DNA of 64,000 nucleotides from Stappia sediminis (GTDB lineage Bacteria > Pseudomonadota > Alphaproteobacteria > Rhizobiales > Stappiaceae): positions 186,001-250,000 of the forward strand of contig NZ_WUMV01000009.1 in the NCBI RefSeq assembly GCF_009826895.1, given 5' to 3'. Numbering within the stretch: the first letter of the stretch is position 1; every line of letters begins with the position of its first letter. The notes beneath the pieces are model-generated. The model was not told the origin of the DNA and made no database searches. It saw only the letters and a list, made by a program, of their open reading frames with translations. Shown here piece after piece: positions 1 through 9,403 of the stretch. A program made the translations under genes and the position numbers.

Positions 1-2354
1 GGCGGTGCGGTGCCCGGCTTGAAGGATTCAAGGATCGTGCCGGGCGCTCCGGCCGAGGCGCGAAGGCCCGTACGACGGTTGATCGGAATGAGTTGCAGGC
101 CTTCGGGCACCCGGAACTCCACCGGCGGTTCATCGGCAAGGGCCTGCTTCATGAACTCGGTGAAAATCGGCGCGGCGACCTGCCCGCCCGTCGCCCCGCG
201 GCCCATAGGCTTCGGCGTGTCGTAACCGACGAAAACGCCGACGGCCAGGTTGGGCGTGAAGCCGACGAACCATGCATCCTTTTCGTCGTTCGTCGTACCG
301 GTCTTGCCGGCAACGGGCCGGCCGACGGCCTGCACCTTGGTCGCCGTGCCGCGCTGGACCACACCTTCCATCATCGAGGTGATCTGATAGGCCGTCATCG
401 GGTCGAGAACCTGCTCGCGATTGTCTTCCAGTTCAGGCTCCGGCTGGCCGTCCCAGGTCTCGGCGACGCAGGCATCGCAAATGCGCTGGTCGTGCTTGAA
501 GATCGTCTTGCCGTAGCGGTCCTGGATACGGTCGATAAGCGTCGGGTCAAGCTTGCGCCCGCCATTGGCGATCGTCGCATAGGCGGTTGTCAGGCGCAGG
601 ACGGTCGTCTCGCCCGCACCAAGCGACATGGAAAGGACCGGTAGCATGTTGTCGTATATGCCGAAACGCTTGGCATATTCGGCGACAAGCGGCATGCCCA
701 TGTCCTGCGCAAGGCGCACGGTCATGACGTTTCGCGAAAGTTCGATACCAGTGCGCAGCGTCGAGGGGCCGTAGAATTTGCCGCCGTAGTTCTGCGGGCG
801 CCACGTCGCCAGACCCGGTCCCTGACTGATCTCCAGCGGTGCGTCGAGAACCACGCTCGACGGGGTATAACCGTTATCGAGCGCTGCGGCATATATGAAC
901 GGCTTGAACGAGGAACCCGGCTGCCGATAGGCTTGCGTCGCGCGGTTGAACTCGCTTTCGGCGAAGCTGAAGCCGCCGGACATCGCCAGCACACGGCCCG
1001 TATAGGGATCGAGCGCGACAAGCGCCCCGGAAACCTTCGGCACCTGCATCAGTTCATAGTAGGACGCTGCCGGGCCTTCCTGCTTTGCGACATAGACCAC
1101 GTCTCCGGGCGCAAGAACATCGGCGGGCGAACTGGGGCTGCGGCCCTTCACCCTTGCCCATTTCATCGCGTCGAAAGGAATGACGCCGCGCTTGCGTTCG
1201 GTGGAGAGCGCGCCCGACACCAGCCTTTCCGGCTGCAGGCCGATTTCCGCCTCGCCGCCCTCAACCGACAGCACGACAGCCAGTGTCCACTCCGGTACGT
1301 CGCCAAGGCCCTCGACTTCGGCAAGCGGCGCGCCCCAATCGCCGGATCCGAGTTCGATCTTCTCGACCGGCCCGCGCCATCCGCCGCGGCGGCGGTCGAA
1401 CTCGATCAGGCCGTCCATCAGCGACTTGCGCGCAAGTTCCTGCATTTCCGGATCGAGCGTGGAACGGACGGACAAACCACCTTCGTAAAGCCGGTCCTCG
1501 CCATACATATCGGCCAGCGTGCGCCGCACTTCCTCGGAGAAATATTCCGATGCGAAGAGATGCGAGCCACGCGTGCGCGGGGTGACTTCAAGCGGCGTTG
1601 CCTTGGCCTTTTCGCCAGTTTCCACATCGACGTAGCCGTTTTCGACCATTCGGTCGATCACCCAGTTGCGGCGCGCGATTGCCGCATCGGTGTGCTTGAA
1701 CGGATGATAGTTGTTGGGCGCCTTGGGAAGGGCTGCGAGATATGCCGCCTCGGCGACGGTAAGCTCATGCACGGACTTGTCGAAATAGACGAGCGCGGCC
1801 GCCGCCACGCCATAGGCGCCAAGGCCAAGGTAGATCTCGTTCAGGTACAGTTCGAGGATCTCGGGCTTCGTGAACGTCTGCTCGATACGCAGCGCCAGCA
1901 CCGCTTCCTTGATCTTGCGTTCGATGGAAAGCTCATTCGTGAGGAGGAAGTTCTTCGCCACCTGCTGCGTGATCGTGGAAGCACCCTGCGGCCGCCGGCC
2001 GGAGCCGTAGTTCTGCACGAACGCCAGGACGGCACGCGCAATACCCTCCGGGTCGATACCCAGATGATCGTAGAAATTCTTGTCCTCAGCAGAGATGTAG
2101 GCCTGCTTGAGAACATCGGGCACAGCCTGTATCGGCAGGAACAGCCTGCGCTCGCGCGCATACTCCGCCATCAGCTGCCCGTCGGCGGCGTGCACGCGCG
2201 TCATGACCGGCGGTTCGTAGTTCTTCAGCGCCGTGTAGTCGGGCAGGTCCTTGCCCATCTCCGACAGGTACATCCACACCCCTGCCGCGACAATCAGGAA
2301 CATGACCGTTCCGATGCCGAAAAGGTAGCCGAAGAACTTGACAAAAAACTTCAT
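1..2354 (-). CDS. mrcA: Penicillin-binding protein 1A, bifunctional (3' end outside window)
   Basis: Class A penicillin-binding protein that polymerises glycan strands and cross-links peptides in the periplasm, anchored by one N-terminal helix. From ATG 2354 the protein opens with a membrane segment at about residues 5-28. A family-51 transglycosylase domain follows, with the EDKNFYDHLG motif near residue 92. The transpeptidase domain has SSFK as the active-site SxxK, SRN as SxN and KTGTT as the KTG box. About 784 codons are visible and the frame is still open at base 1, so the C-terminus is missing. The amidase gene lies 209 bp upstream on the same strand, and amidase-mrcA downstream of a divergent rne is a familiar rhizobial order. 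The large + strand reading frame over this gene is an antisense shadow. Confidence 0.96.
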   Translation of the reverse strand, partial: MKFFVKFFGYLFGIGTVMFLIVAAGVWMYLSEMGKDLPDYTALKNYEPPVMTRVHAADGQLMAEYARERRLFLPIQAVPDVLKQAYISAEDKNFYDHLGIDPEGIARAVLAFVQNYGSGRRPQGASTITQQVAKNFLLTNELSIERKIKEAVLALRIEQTFTKPEILELYLNEIYLGLGAYGVAAAALVYFDKSVHELTVAEAAYLAALPKAPNNYHPFKHTDAAIARRNWVIDRMVENGYVDVETGEKAKATPLEVTPRTRGSHLFASEYFSEEVRRTLADMYGEDRLYEGGLSVRSTLDPEMQELARKSLMDGLIEFDRRRGGWRGPVEKIELGSGDWGAPLAEVEGLGDVPEWTLAVVLSVEGGEAEIGLQPERLVSGALSTERKRGVIPFDAMKWARVKGRSPSSPADVLAPGDVVYVAKQEGPAASYYELMQVPKVSGALVALDPYTGRVLAMSGGFSFAESEFNRATQAYRQPGSSFKPFIYAAALDNGYTPSSVVLDAPLEISQGPGLATWRPQNYGGKFYGPSTLRTGIELSRNVMTVRLAQDMGMPLVAEYAKRFGIYDNMLPVLSMSLGAGETTVLRLTTAYATIANGGRKLDPTLIDRIQDRYGKTIFKHDQRICDACVAETWDGQPEPELEDNREQVLDPMTAYQITSMMEGVVQRGTATKVQAVGRPVAGKTGTTNDEKDAWFVGFTPNLAVGVFVGYDTPKPMGRGATGGQVAAPIFTEFMKQALADEPPVEFRVPEGLQLIPINRRTGLRASAGAPGTILESFKPGTAP

Positions 2355-2563
2355 ATTGTCGGCTCGTTTTCCGATCCTGCGTTGTGCCTGTCTGCCATAT
2401 GCCGCCAGCCGGCTCAATCGGGACTTTCATTCATCGGCCGGCGCTCAGTGTGTTCCGGCCCCGCACAACGCGTTTTCTCTCAACCTCTCATTCCGCAACC
2501 AATATGGCGATGCTGAGGCGGTGCAAACGGTTTTCTCCGTCGATGTCACGGCAAACGTCAAAC

Positions 2564-3805
2564 TTATCGGGCCGTTTCCGCCGAACTTACCGCCCCGTTC
2601 CTGACGAGGCGCGGACGAAAAAACCGGTCGACGGCGGCGACGAGCGATGTCGACATGCGCTCTCTCCACTCATCGCTCGTCAGCAGTTTTTCATCAAGCC
2701 GATTCGAAAGATATCCAAGTTCGACGAGCGCGGAGGGCATATCATGCGCTTCAAGAACCCGGAAGCCCGCCGATCTGTGCGGATTCTTGATCACGCGCGC
2801 CGCAGATTTGAGTTCGTCCACAAGCGTGCGCGCGAAGAAGATCGAAAACTTCTTCGTCTCGCGCCGGGCAAGGTCGATCAGAATATCGGCAACTTCGCTC
2901 TGCTCATCCTCCAGATGCACACCGGCGATGATATCCGAACGGTTTTCGCGTTCTGCCAATTCGGCTGCAACGGCGTCGGATGCCTTTTCGGACAACGTAT
3001 AGACGGATGCGCCGCGAACTTCGTTCTTGCCGACCCGCACCGAATCCGCATGCACCGAGATAAAAAGGTCGGCCTCCAGAGACCGGGCGATCTCCACACG
3101 GTTCTTGAGCGGAATGAAAACGTCGCTGTCGCGGGTCATCTCCACATCGTAGCGGCCGGTTTCCTCCAGTTTCCGTTTCAGCAGGCTCGAAAAGTCGAGC
3201 GCGACCTGCTTTTCAAGCGTCCCGCCCCTGCCCGTCGCCCCGGTGTCGATGCCGCCGTGCCCCGGATCGATGACGATGAGGGGGCGCGAAGAGGCCTGCT
3301 TGGCGGTCAACTTGTCACCCTTGGTGACCGTGTGCGCCGACGCCTCGGGCCGCGAGACACCTTCGAGGAACGCTTCACGCGTCGTCTTCACGAGGTCCAG
3401 CACGAGCCTGGCGGGCTGGTCGTCCACCGGAGGGAGAATAAAGGATTTGTCGACCGTGACCGGCTCGACCGCATCGAGAACGATGCGCGACTTGCCGCGC
3501 GCGAATCGGCCATAGCGCCACGCCGAAACGAGGCCGCGGCCATCCTTGCCGGCATCTTCGCCGAAATCGAACCTCGTCTCCGGCAGGTCGATGATCACCC
3601 GATAGGGATCGGCAAGCGTGGAGATCGCGAAATCCACCGGCTCGACAAGGTCCATGACAAAGCGCGTGCGCACCGCATCGCCCGCAAGGCGCGCAGCTTC
3701 GGCAACGGGTTTTGCCGAGGAATCGGCTTCTTCCGCCCTGGACGCGCCCGTGAAGATCGCAAGCGCCAGAAAAATCGCTGTTTTTATCTGAATGCTTCGG
3801 ATCAC
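2564..3805 (-). CDS. N-acetylmuramoyl-L-alanine amidase with AMIN domain (AmiC type)
   Basis: Periplasmic zinc amidase that cleaves the bond between muramic acid and the stem peptide during cell separation. The chosen start is GTG 3805, because AGGAG sits five bases upstream and the protein then opens with a signal peptide (ending near GASRA). An ATG-initiated extension to 3949 would bury that signal. The protein has 413 residues. An AMIN domain (about 40-140) is followed by the amidase_3 domain, with zinc-ligand motifs DPGHGG, a downstream Glu, SVHAD and a C-terminal ALVELGYLSN containing the catalytic Glu. It is probably co-oriented with mrcA for wall remodelling. The family is secure; the exact Ami paralogue is not. 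Confidence 0.94.
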   Translation of the reverse strand: MIRSIQIKTAIFLALAIFTGASRAEEADSSAKPVAEAARLAGDAVRTRFVMDLVEPVDFAISTLADPYRVIIDLPETRFDFGEDAGKDGRGLVSAWRYGRFARGKSRIVLDAVEPVTVDKSFILPPVDDQPARLVLDLVKTTREAFLEGVSRPEASAHTVTKGDKLTAKQASSRPLIVIDPGHGGIDTGATGRGGTLEKQVALDFSSLLKRKLEETGRYDVEMTRDSDVFIPLKNRVEIARSLEADLFISVHADSVRVGKNEVRGASVYTLSEKASDAVAAELAERENRSDIIAGVHLEDEQSEVADILIDLARRETKKFSIFFARTLVDELKSAARVIKNPHRSAGFRVLEAHDMPSALVELGYLSNRLDEKLLTSDEWRERMSTSLVAAVDRFFRPRLVRNGAVSSAETAR

Positions 3806-4590
3806 CGGGGCTCCTGTCGACTTGCTGCGGTGATGCGGCGGCGCACCACCTGCGTATTGCATAATGGATGGCAAGTTAACCTTCCATTGACAATACGGGC
3901 AGCCCCATGCCGGGCCGGTCTGCGCTGGGGTGTGGGCGACGGGCAACAATGGCTGTCACGATCCGGCGCGATATTGTTTCCCCTACGTCGTTTAACATTG
4001 CTTGCGTTCCGCCGTTCCCGCCCGTAAAAGGAAAAGAACGGGTTTCGGATTCAGATTATGTCTGAACCGGGTATCTCGAAGGTTTGGAGCCCGCGCCGGG
4101 TTCCGCGTCGCGACCGAATACCGTTGATCCCGATGGATCCGGGCAACGCGGCAAGGCAGACTGTGCCGTCCATGACCGACAAACCTCGGTCGGGGGCGTC
4201 ATGTTCCGGCGCGTACTGGCCGAGCCCTCGTTGAGAGGTGTAGTCCGAACGCGCATCACGCGCGTGGCGTAAAGTCCATTTCTTCAGAGCAGCTCGAATC
4301 CGGGGCGCGTTCGACGACAGGTTTACCTGCCGGCAAATTCCGACGTTCGCCAGAATGGCGAACCCACGTGGTATCAATTTGAGCAGGCGTTGCCATGAGC
4401 AACAGCGCGAGACCGAAAACTCAAGGAGCGACAAGACGCGACACTCCCGTCGCGGCGCTCCGCGGTGCCTACGCGCGCAACGTCCTGCTCCCTTCCCGCA
4501 GCAAGAACAACCAGGCGACCGGACCTATCGGGCCGCACGGAGCCGCATATGCGCTCCGGCCCCGGGGACCGGCCGTGGAGATCCTAGTCA
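3806..4590. other. 785-bp divergent intergenic region between amidase and rne
   Basis: It must hold the promoters of both divergent units, but no confident sigma-70 boxes are visible. No reading frame here looks coding: a 95-codon + frame beginning at 4395 runs into rne in another frame and resembles no family. The 200 bases before rne are GC-rich and can form stable hairpins. This is consistent with a long rne leader. Confidence 0.6.
4531..4563 (+). promoter_or_regulatory. Putative hairpin in the rne 5' leader
   Basis: CGGAGC (4539-4544) pairs with GCTCCG (4554-4559), and an outer GGGC/GCCC pair extends the stem. It lies about 30 nt before the rne start. RNase E of E. coli regulates its own mRNA through leader hairpins. 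A similar role here is inferred only from position and structure. Confidence 0.3.
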
Positions 4591-7047
4591 ATGGCGAACA
4601 AAATGCTCATAGACGCCGCCCACCCGGAAGAGACCCGGGTGGTCGTGGTGCGCGGCAATCGTGTCGAAGAATTCGATTTTGAGGCAGCAAATCGAAAGCA
4701 GCTACGCGGCAATATCTATCTGGCCCGGGTAACCCGGGTCGAACCGTCGCTTCAGGCCGCCTTCGTCGAATACGGCGGAAACAGGCACGGCTTCCTCGCC
4801 TTCAGCGAAATCCATCCCGATTACTACCAGATCCCCGTCGCCGACCGGCAGGCGCTTCTGGAGGCGGAAGACGCTGAGGAGCGCGGCGCGGAGGAAAACG
4901 GCGAAGAGGCGAACGACAAGCCGAAACGCGCGAAGGCTTCCGACGCGAACGGGGGCGACGCGAATGGGGCGGACGACGAAGGGGATGAAGACGAAGTCGA
5001 ATCCGTCGGCGCCGAAGACGCGATGGAGGAAGTGCCCCAGCGCACGCCCAAGATCCGCAAGCAATACAAGATCCAGGAAGTGATCAAGCGCCGGCAGGTG
5101 CTTCTCGTCCAGGTCGTGAAAGAGGAGCGCGGCAACAAGGGCGCTGCGCTCACCACGTATCTTTCGCTTGCCGGACGCTATTCCGTGCTCATGCCGAACA
5201 CCGGCCGGGGCGGCGGAATCTCGCGCAAGATCACCAATCCGACCGACCGAAAGCGCCTCAAGAAGATCGCCTCGGAACTGGATGTGCCGGAAGGTATGGG
5301 CGTGATCCTGCGTACGGCCGGGGCGTCCCGCACCAAGGCGGAAATCAAGCGCGATTTCGAATATCTTCTGCGCCTTTGGGAAAACGTGCGCGACCTCACG
5401 CTTCAGTCTTCCGCGCCTTGTCTCGTCTATGAGGAAGGCTCGCTCATCAAGCGCTCGATCCGGGACCTCTACAACAAGGACATCGACCAGGTGCTGGTGG
5501 CCGGCGATGAAGGGTATCGCGAGGCCAAGGACTTCATGCGCATGCTCATGCCGAGCCACGCACGCAACGTCCAGCCCTATCGCGAGCCAACGCCCGTCTT
5601 CACCCGGTTCGGCGTAGAGGCCCAGCTCGATGCGATGTTCTCGCCGCAGGTGACGCTGAAGTCCGGCGGCTATATCGTCATCAACCAGACCGAGGCTCTC
5701 GTTTCCATCGACGTGAACTCCGGCAAATCCACGCGCGAGCACAATATCGAGGATACCGCCCTTCAGACGAACCTGGAGGCGGCGGAAGAGATCGCCCGCC
5801 AGCTTCGCCTGCGCGACCTCGCCGGCCTGATCGTGATCGACTTCATCGACATGGAGGAGAACAAGAACAACCGGTCGGTCGAGCGGCGCATGAAGGAATG
5901 CCTGAAGAACGACCGGGCGCGTATCCAGGTCGGCCGGATTTCGCATTTCGGCCTGCTGGAAATGTCGCGCCAGCGCCTGCGCACGGGCGTTCTGGAAAGT
6001 TCCACCACCGTGTGCCCGCATTGCCATGGTTCGGGCATGATCCGCTCGGTGGAATCGGTCGCGCTTCACGTCCTTCGTTCGCTGGAAGATCAGCTCCTCA
6101 AGGGTGTTACGCACAATATCATCGTTCGCACGCCGGCCGAGGTTGCGCTCTATATCCTGAACCAGAAGCGCAGCCACCTCATCGATCTGGAAACGCGCTT
6201 CGTACTCGGCATCTCGGTGCTGGCCGATACGATGGTGAACGGCCAGCACTATGTCCTCGAGCGTGGCGAATTGCTTGACCGCGATGCCGCCGCGGCACCG
6301 GTCATCGTCCAGCCGGATACGATTGTGCCGGTCGCCGAAACCATTGAGGAAACGATAGCCGCCGACGAAAACGGTGAAGACGAGGAAGGCGGACGCGGCA
6401 AGCGCCGCCGTCGGCGCCGCCGGCGCAAATCCGGTCAGGGAGACGGCGAGGCGGCAAGTGCAGAAGCCGACGCAAATGTCTCCAACGACAACGAGGAGCC
6501 GGACGACGAGGCGGAGAGCGCTGCTTCGGATGCCGACGACGAGCAACAGGAAGACGACCGCAAGCGCAAGCGCCGCAGGGGCCGCCGAGGGGGGCGGCGG
6601 GGCCGCAAGGGTGATCGCGAGGGCGATACCGCAAATCAGGAGGCAGCCTCCGAGGAAGCGGAAACGGACGAAACTGCGCCGTCGGATGATACGGAAATTC
6701 CCGAGCAGGTATCGACGGACGCAAACCCCGAGCCGGACAAGGCGGACGATTCTGTGCCTGCCGAGGTAAATGCGGAAGCCCCGGCAGAACCCGTTGAAGC
6801 AGCGGAGGCGACGGTTTCCGTCGAAGAAGCCGAACCCGCAAAGCCGGAAGGAGCGGCAGTAGCATCGGTGGACTTGGCCGAGCCGGCCGCTCGGGAGGCT
6901 TCCTCGGCACCGCTGGAAAGCCAAACGGCTGCTTCGCAGGAGCCCGTTGTGGTGTCCGAAAAACCCGATGGATCGACCGTCGAGGTCGAGAAGGAAGAAA
7001 AAAAGCCGAAACGTTCCGGCTGGTGGCAGCGCCGCGGCTTCTTTTGA
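4591..7047 (+). CDS. rne: Ribonuclease E
   Basis: Endoribonuclease of the RNase E/G family, the scaffold of the RNA degradosome and involved in mRNA decay and rRNA/tRNA processing. It has 818 residues. The N-terminal S1 domain is interrupted by a long acidic linker (about residues 90-150), as in other alphaproteobacterial RNase E proteins. The DNase-I-like catalytic core carries the two metal-binding aspartates in SIDVNSG (Asp374) and VIDFIDM (Asp417). The Zn-link is CPHC (Cys475, Cys478). From about residue 560 the protein is disordered, with two arginine-rich patches between acidic Glu/Ala/Pro stretches; these are likely RNA- and partner-binding sites. A GGAG lies about 10 bases before the ATG. 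It is monocistronic, with a strong terminator just after it. Confidence 0.97.
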   Translation: MANKMLIDAAHPEETRVVVVRGNRVEEFDFEAANRKQLRGNIYLARVTRVEPSLQAAFVEYGGNRHGFLAFSEIHPDYYQIPVADRQALLEAEDAEERGAEENGEEANDKPKRAKASDANGGDANGADDEGDEDEVESVGAEDAMEEVPQRTPKIRKQYKIQEVIKRRQVLLVQVVKEERGNKGAALTTYLSLAGRYSVLMPNTGRGGGISRKITNPTDRKRLKKIASELDVPEGMGVILRTAGASRTKAEIKRDFEYLLRLWENVRDLTLQSSAPCLVYEEGSLIKRSIRDLYNKDIDQVLVAGDEGYREAKDFMRMLMPSHARNVQPYREPTPVFTRFGVEAQLDAMFSPQVTLKSGGYIVINQTEALVSIDVNSGKSTREHNIEDTALQTNLEAAEEIARQLRLRDLAGLIVIDFIDMEENKNNRSVERRMKECLKNDRARIQVGRISHFGLLEMSRQRLRTGVLESSTTVCPHCHGSGMIRSVESVALHVLRSLEDQLLKGVTHNIIVRTPAEVALYILNQKRSHLIDLETRFVLGISVLADTMVNGQHYVLERGELLDRDAAAAPVIVQPDTIVPVAETIEETIAADENGEDEEGGRGKRRRRRRRRKSGQGDGEAASAEADANVSNDNEEPDDEAESAASDADDEQQEDDRKRKRRRGRRGGRRGRKGDREGDTANQEAASEEAETDETAPSDDTEIPEQVSTDANPEPDKADDSVPAEVNAEAPAEPVEAAEATVSVEEAEPAKPEGAAVASVDLAEPAAREASSAPLESQTAASQEPVVVSEKPDGSTVEVEKEEKKPKRSGWWQRRGFF

Positions 7048-7079
7048 TCCGACGTTCAGCGCAATCCAAATGTTTGAAG

Positions 7080-7107
7080 CCCCGCCGTCAGTTACGGCGG
7101 GGTTTTT
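7080..7107 (+). terminator. Intrinsic terminator of rne
   Basis: A perfect 9-bp stem, CCCCGCCGT (7080-7088) with ACGGCGGGG (7094-7102), has a 5-nt loop and is followed by five T residues. It begins 32 bp after the rne stop. Confidence 0.93.
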
Positions 7108-7268
7108 CATTTTTGAATTTCATTGCACGCCAAAAATCCACAGGTTTCCATCGCCATTCGCCTGCGTATGGACTATCTCGAATGTGATTGGCACCAGCCT
7201 TGCCGCCACGAAACATTCGACCGATCTTCTCCGCGAGCTAATTCGCCAAACAACGCCTCGAAACGGGA

Positions 7269-7955
7269 ATGAAGATGAAAGCCAACCCGAACAGATCCGT
7301 CGTCATTTTGGGGGCGGGAGAAGGCATAAGCGGCGCTTTCGCCCGCCGCGCCAGCGAGGCTGGGGCGAAAGTCCTTCTCGCCGCCCGCAATATCGAAAAA
7401 CTCAAAAATCTTGCAGCCGAGACCGGCGCCCATACGTTTCAGGCCGATGCCGCCGACGCGAACGCTATCGAGAAGCTTTTCGAATACGCCGATGAAGCGC
7501 TGGGTTCGGTAGATATCCTTCTCTACAACCCGAGCGCTCGCGTGCGGGGGCCGCTGACGGGGCTTGACCGCGATGGCGTGCTGAACGCGATCCGGGTCAG
7601 TGCCTGGGGCGGCTTCGTCGCCAGCCAGGAAGCGGCAAGACGCATGGAAGCTCAGGGGCACGGCACGATCCTGCTGACGGGCGCGACTGCCAGCGTCAAG
7701 GGCGTTCCCCAATCGGCGGCTTTCGCCATGGGCAAATTCGCGCTTCGCGGACTTGCGCAATCGATGGCGCGGGAGCTCGCGCCGAAGAACATCCACGTCG
7801 CCCATTTCGTCATCGACGGCCAGGTCGGCATCACCGACGACGACAGCCGCCTGCATCCGGATGCCATTGCCGAAACTTACTGGAACGTGGCGACGCAGCC
7901 CCGAAGTGCCTGGACATGGGAACTGGAATTGCGCCCGTTCACCGAGAAATTCTGA
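7269..7955 (+). CDS. SDR-fold protein lacking the catalytic tyrosine
   Basis: Short-chain dehydrogenase/reductase fold, 228 residues. A glycine-rich nucleotide motif, GAGEGISGAF (about 15-24), departs slightly from the canonical TGxxxGxG. NPSA replaces NNAG near 87, and a Ser-containing segment lies at about 138-144. At the active site the expected YxxxK reads FAMGK: Phe152 replaces the catalytic Tyr while Lys156 is kept. This matches what is known of the SDR_c10-like subgroup, which naturally has Phe here. A cofactor-binding or non-oxidoreductase role is therefore possible, and the substrate is unknown. Two nearby ATGs (7269, 7275) are both usable. It is convergent with the aminotransferase gene. 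Confidence 0.88.
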   Translation: MKMKANPNRSVVILGAGEGISGAFARRASEAGAKVLLAARNIEKLKNLAAETGAHTFQADAADANAIEKLFEYADEALGSVDILLYNPSARVRGPLTGLDRDGVLNAIRVSAWGGFVASQEAARRMEAQGHGTILLTGATASVKGVPQSAAFAMGKFALRGLAQSMARELAPKNIHVAHFVIDGQVGITDDDSRLHPDAIAETYWNVATQPRSAWTWELELRPFTEKF

Positions 7956-7979
7956 ACGCAAAGGGCAACGAACCAGACC

Positions 7980-8003
7980 TTGGGGCGAAGTATTTCGCCC
8001 CAA
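7980..8003. terminator. Perfect hairpin between two convergent genes (probable bidirectional terminator)
   Basis: TTGGGGCGAA (7980-7989) pairs exactly with TTCGCCCCAA (7994-8003) around a GTAT loop, between the SDR stop and the aminotransferase stop. There is no long T tract on either strand, so the terminator role is inferred from placement and stem stability. Confidence 0.55.
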
Positions 8004-8011
8004 TCCCGCTG

Positions 8012-9163
8012 CTATTTCAGCCAGTCCGATAGCAGGTCCATCGCGTCGACCATGTCCTGATGGTTGCCCGCGAACGAAAAGCGCATGTAACGATGGCCGC
8101 GGTTATGATCGAAATCCGCGCCCGGCGTTGCCGCAATACCCGTTTCCTGAAGCATTCGCGTGGCGAAATCATGCGAATCGTTCGAAAAACGGCGCACGCT
8201 CGCATAGACGTAGAATGCGCCGTCCACCGGCAGCAATTCATCGAAGCCGATCCGCGGCAGCTTCTCCAGAAGCGTTGCGCGGTTCTCGGCGTAACCCTGC
8301 TTTACGGCCTCCAGTTCATTCGTGGCGGAAAACGCCTTGACTGCAGCGATCTGGGAAACATAGGGCGCCGAGATATAAAGGCTTTGGGCAAGCCGCTCGA
8401 CCGGCCTGAGCAGCATCTCGGGCAGAATCATCCAGCCGATGCGCCAGCCCGTCATGCAGTAATATTTCGAGAAGCTGTTGATGATTATCGCCTTGTCGGA
8501 ATAGCGCAGCGCCGTCTCCTGTTCGCCCGCGAACACGAGGCCATGGTAGATCTCGTCGGAAATGAACCAGATCCCAAGGTATTCGCACGCTTGCGCCAGC
8601 GCTTTCAGCGCATCGGGCGTCATCATCGTGCCGGTCGGGTTGGCGGGACTTGCCACGAGCACGCCTTTCAGCGGCTTTTCCCTGTGCGCCGCCTCGAGCA
8701 GTTCCGGCGTAAGCGCCCAACGTGTTTCCGGGCCCACTTCGATTTCGACTGCCTCAAGGCCAAGTGCCGAAAGAATATTGCGATAAGCGGGATATCCGGG
8801 CGTGGTCAGGGCGACGCGGTCGCCGGCGTCGAATGCCGCAAGGAACGCGAGGTTGAAACCGGCCGACGAGCCTGTCGTGGCAACGATCCGCTCCGCGGGA
8901 ACATCCACTCCGTATGCCCTGCCGTAGTGCGCGGAAATCGCTTCGCGAAGTATCGGCATGCCCTTGGCCTCGGTATAGCCGAAACGCCCGTGCCCGAGCG
9001 CGGATTGCGCTTCATCAAGCACGGCGCGCGGAGCAGGCGCTCCGGGCTGGCCCACCTCCATGTGTATGACGCGCCGGCCATCCGCTTCACGTGCATTTGC
9101 CGCCGCCATCACGTCCATGGCGATGAACGGTTCAACTGCGCTTCTTCGAGACGGTTCGAACAT
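8012..9163 (-). CDS. Class I/II pyridoxal-phosphate aminotransferase
   Basis: Fold-type I PLP aminotransferase, 383 residues, cytoplasmic. Family signatures include GQPGAP (about 38-43), the TTGSSAGF cofactor loop, SPANPTGT (with Asn175), ISDEIYHGL (Asp203, Tyr206) and NSFSKYYCMTGWRIGW. In the last motif Lys233 is the Schiff-base lysine, followed by the phosphate-binding Arg. The amino-acid substrate cannot be told from the sequence; aspartate- or alanine-type aminotransferases share these motifs. CAGGGATC precedes the ATG. It is divergent from the M48 protease gene. Confidence 0.92.
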   Translation of the reverse strand: MFEPSRRSAVEPFIAMDVMAAANAREADGRRVIHMEVGQPGAPAPRAVLDEAQSALGHGRFGYTEAKGMPILREAISAHYGRAYGVDVPAERIVATTGSSAGFNLAFLAAFDAGDRVALTTPGYPAYRNILSALGLEAVEIEVGPETRWALTPELLEAAHREKPLKGVLVASPANPTGTMMTPDALKALAQACEYLGIWFISDEIYHGLVFAGEQETALRYSDKAIIINSFSKYYCMTGWRIGWMILPEMLLRPVERLAQSLYISAPYVSQIAAVKAFSATNELEAVKQGYAENRATLLEKLPRIGFDELLPVDGAFYVYASVRRFSNDSHDFATRMLQETGIAATPGADFDHNRGHRYMRFSFAGNHQDMVDAMDLLSDWLK

Positions 9164-9403
9164 AGATTGATCCCTGATGCCGACGGTACGAAACCCGTTA
9201 CGGCATTTTCACGATATCGGCGCCTTGCGCGCCACCCTGCTGCCGCAATCCCGCTCCCTAATCGCGCCGATTGAAAGCCCCGGTTGACCGGATATGCGAG
9301 CCTTCCTACCTTCGGTCGAAACCGTGCGAAAGCGAGCCTGAGCGTGAGTATGATTTTAAACCCACTACCCCAGAGTCTCCTGGCGTTAAAGCGTCTTTCG
9401 AAG

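Noticed and set aside
4395-4682. 95-codon frame in the rne leader
   Set aside because: It overlaps the rne start out of frame and has no Shine-Dalgarno; basic, low-complexity composition suggests a leader sequence rather than a gene.
4702-7110. 802-codon reading frame antisense to rne
   Set aside because: Composition is Arg/His/Leu-rich and matches no family; rne on the other strand has every catalytic motif. It is a high-GC shadow.
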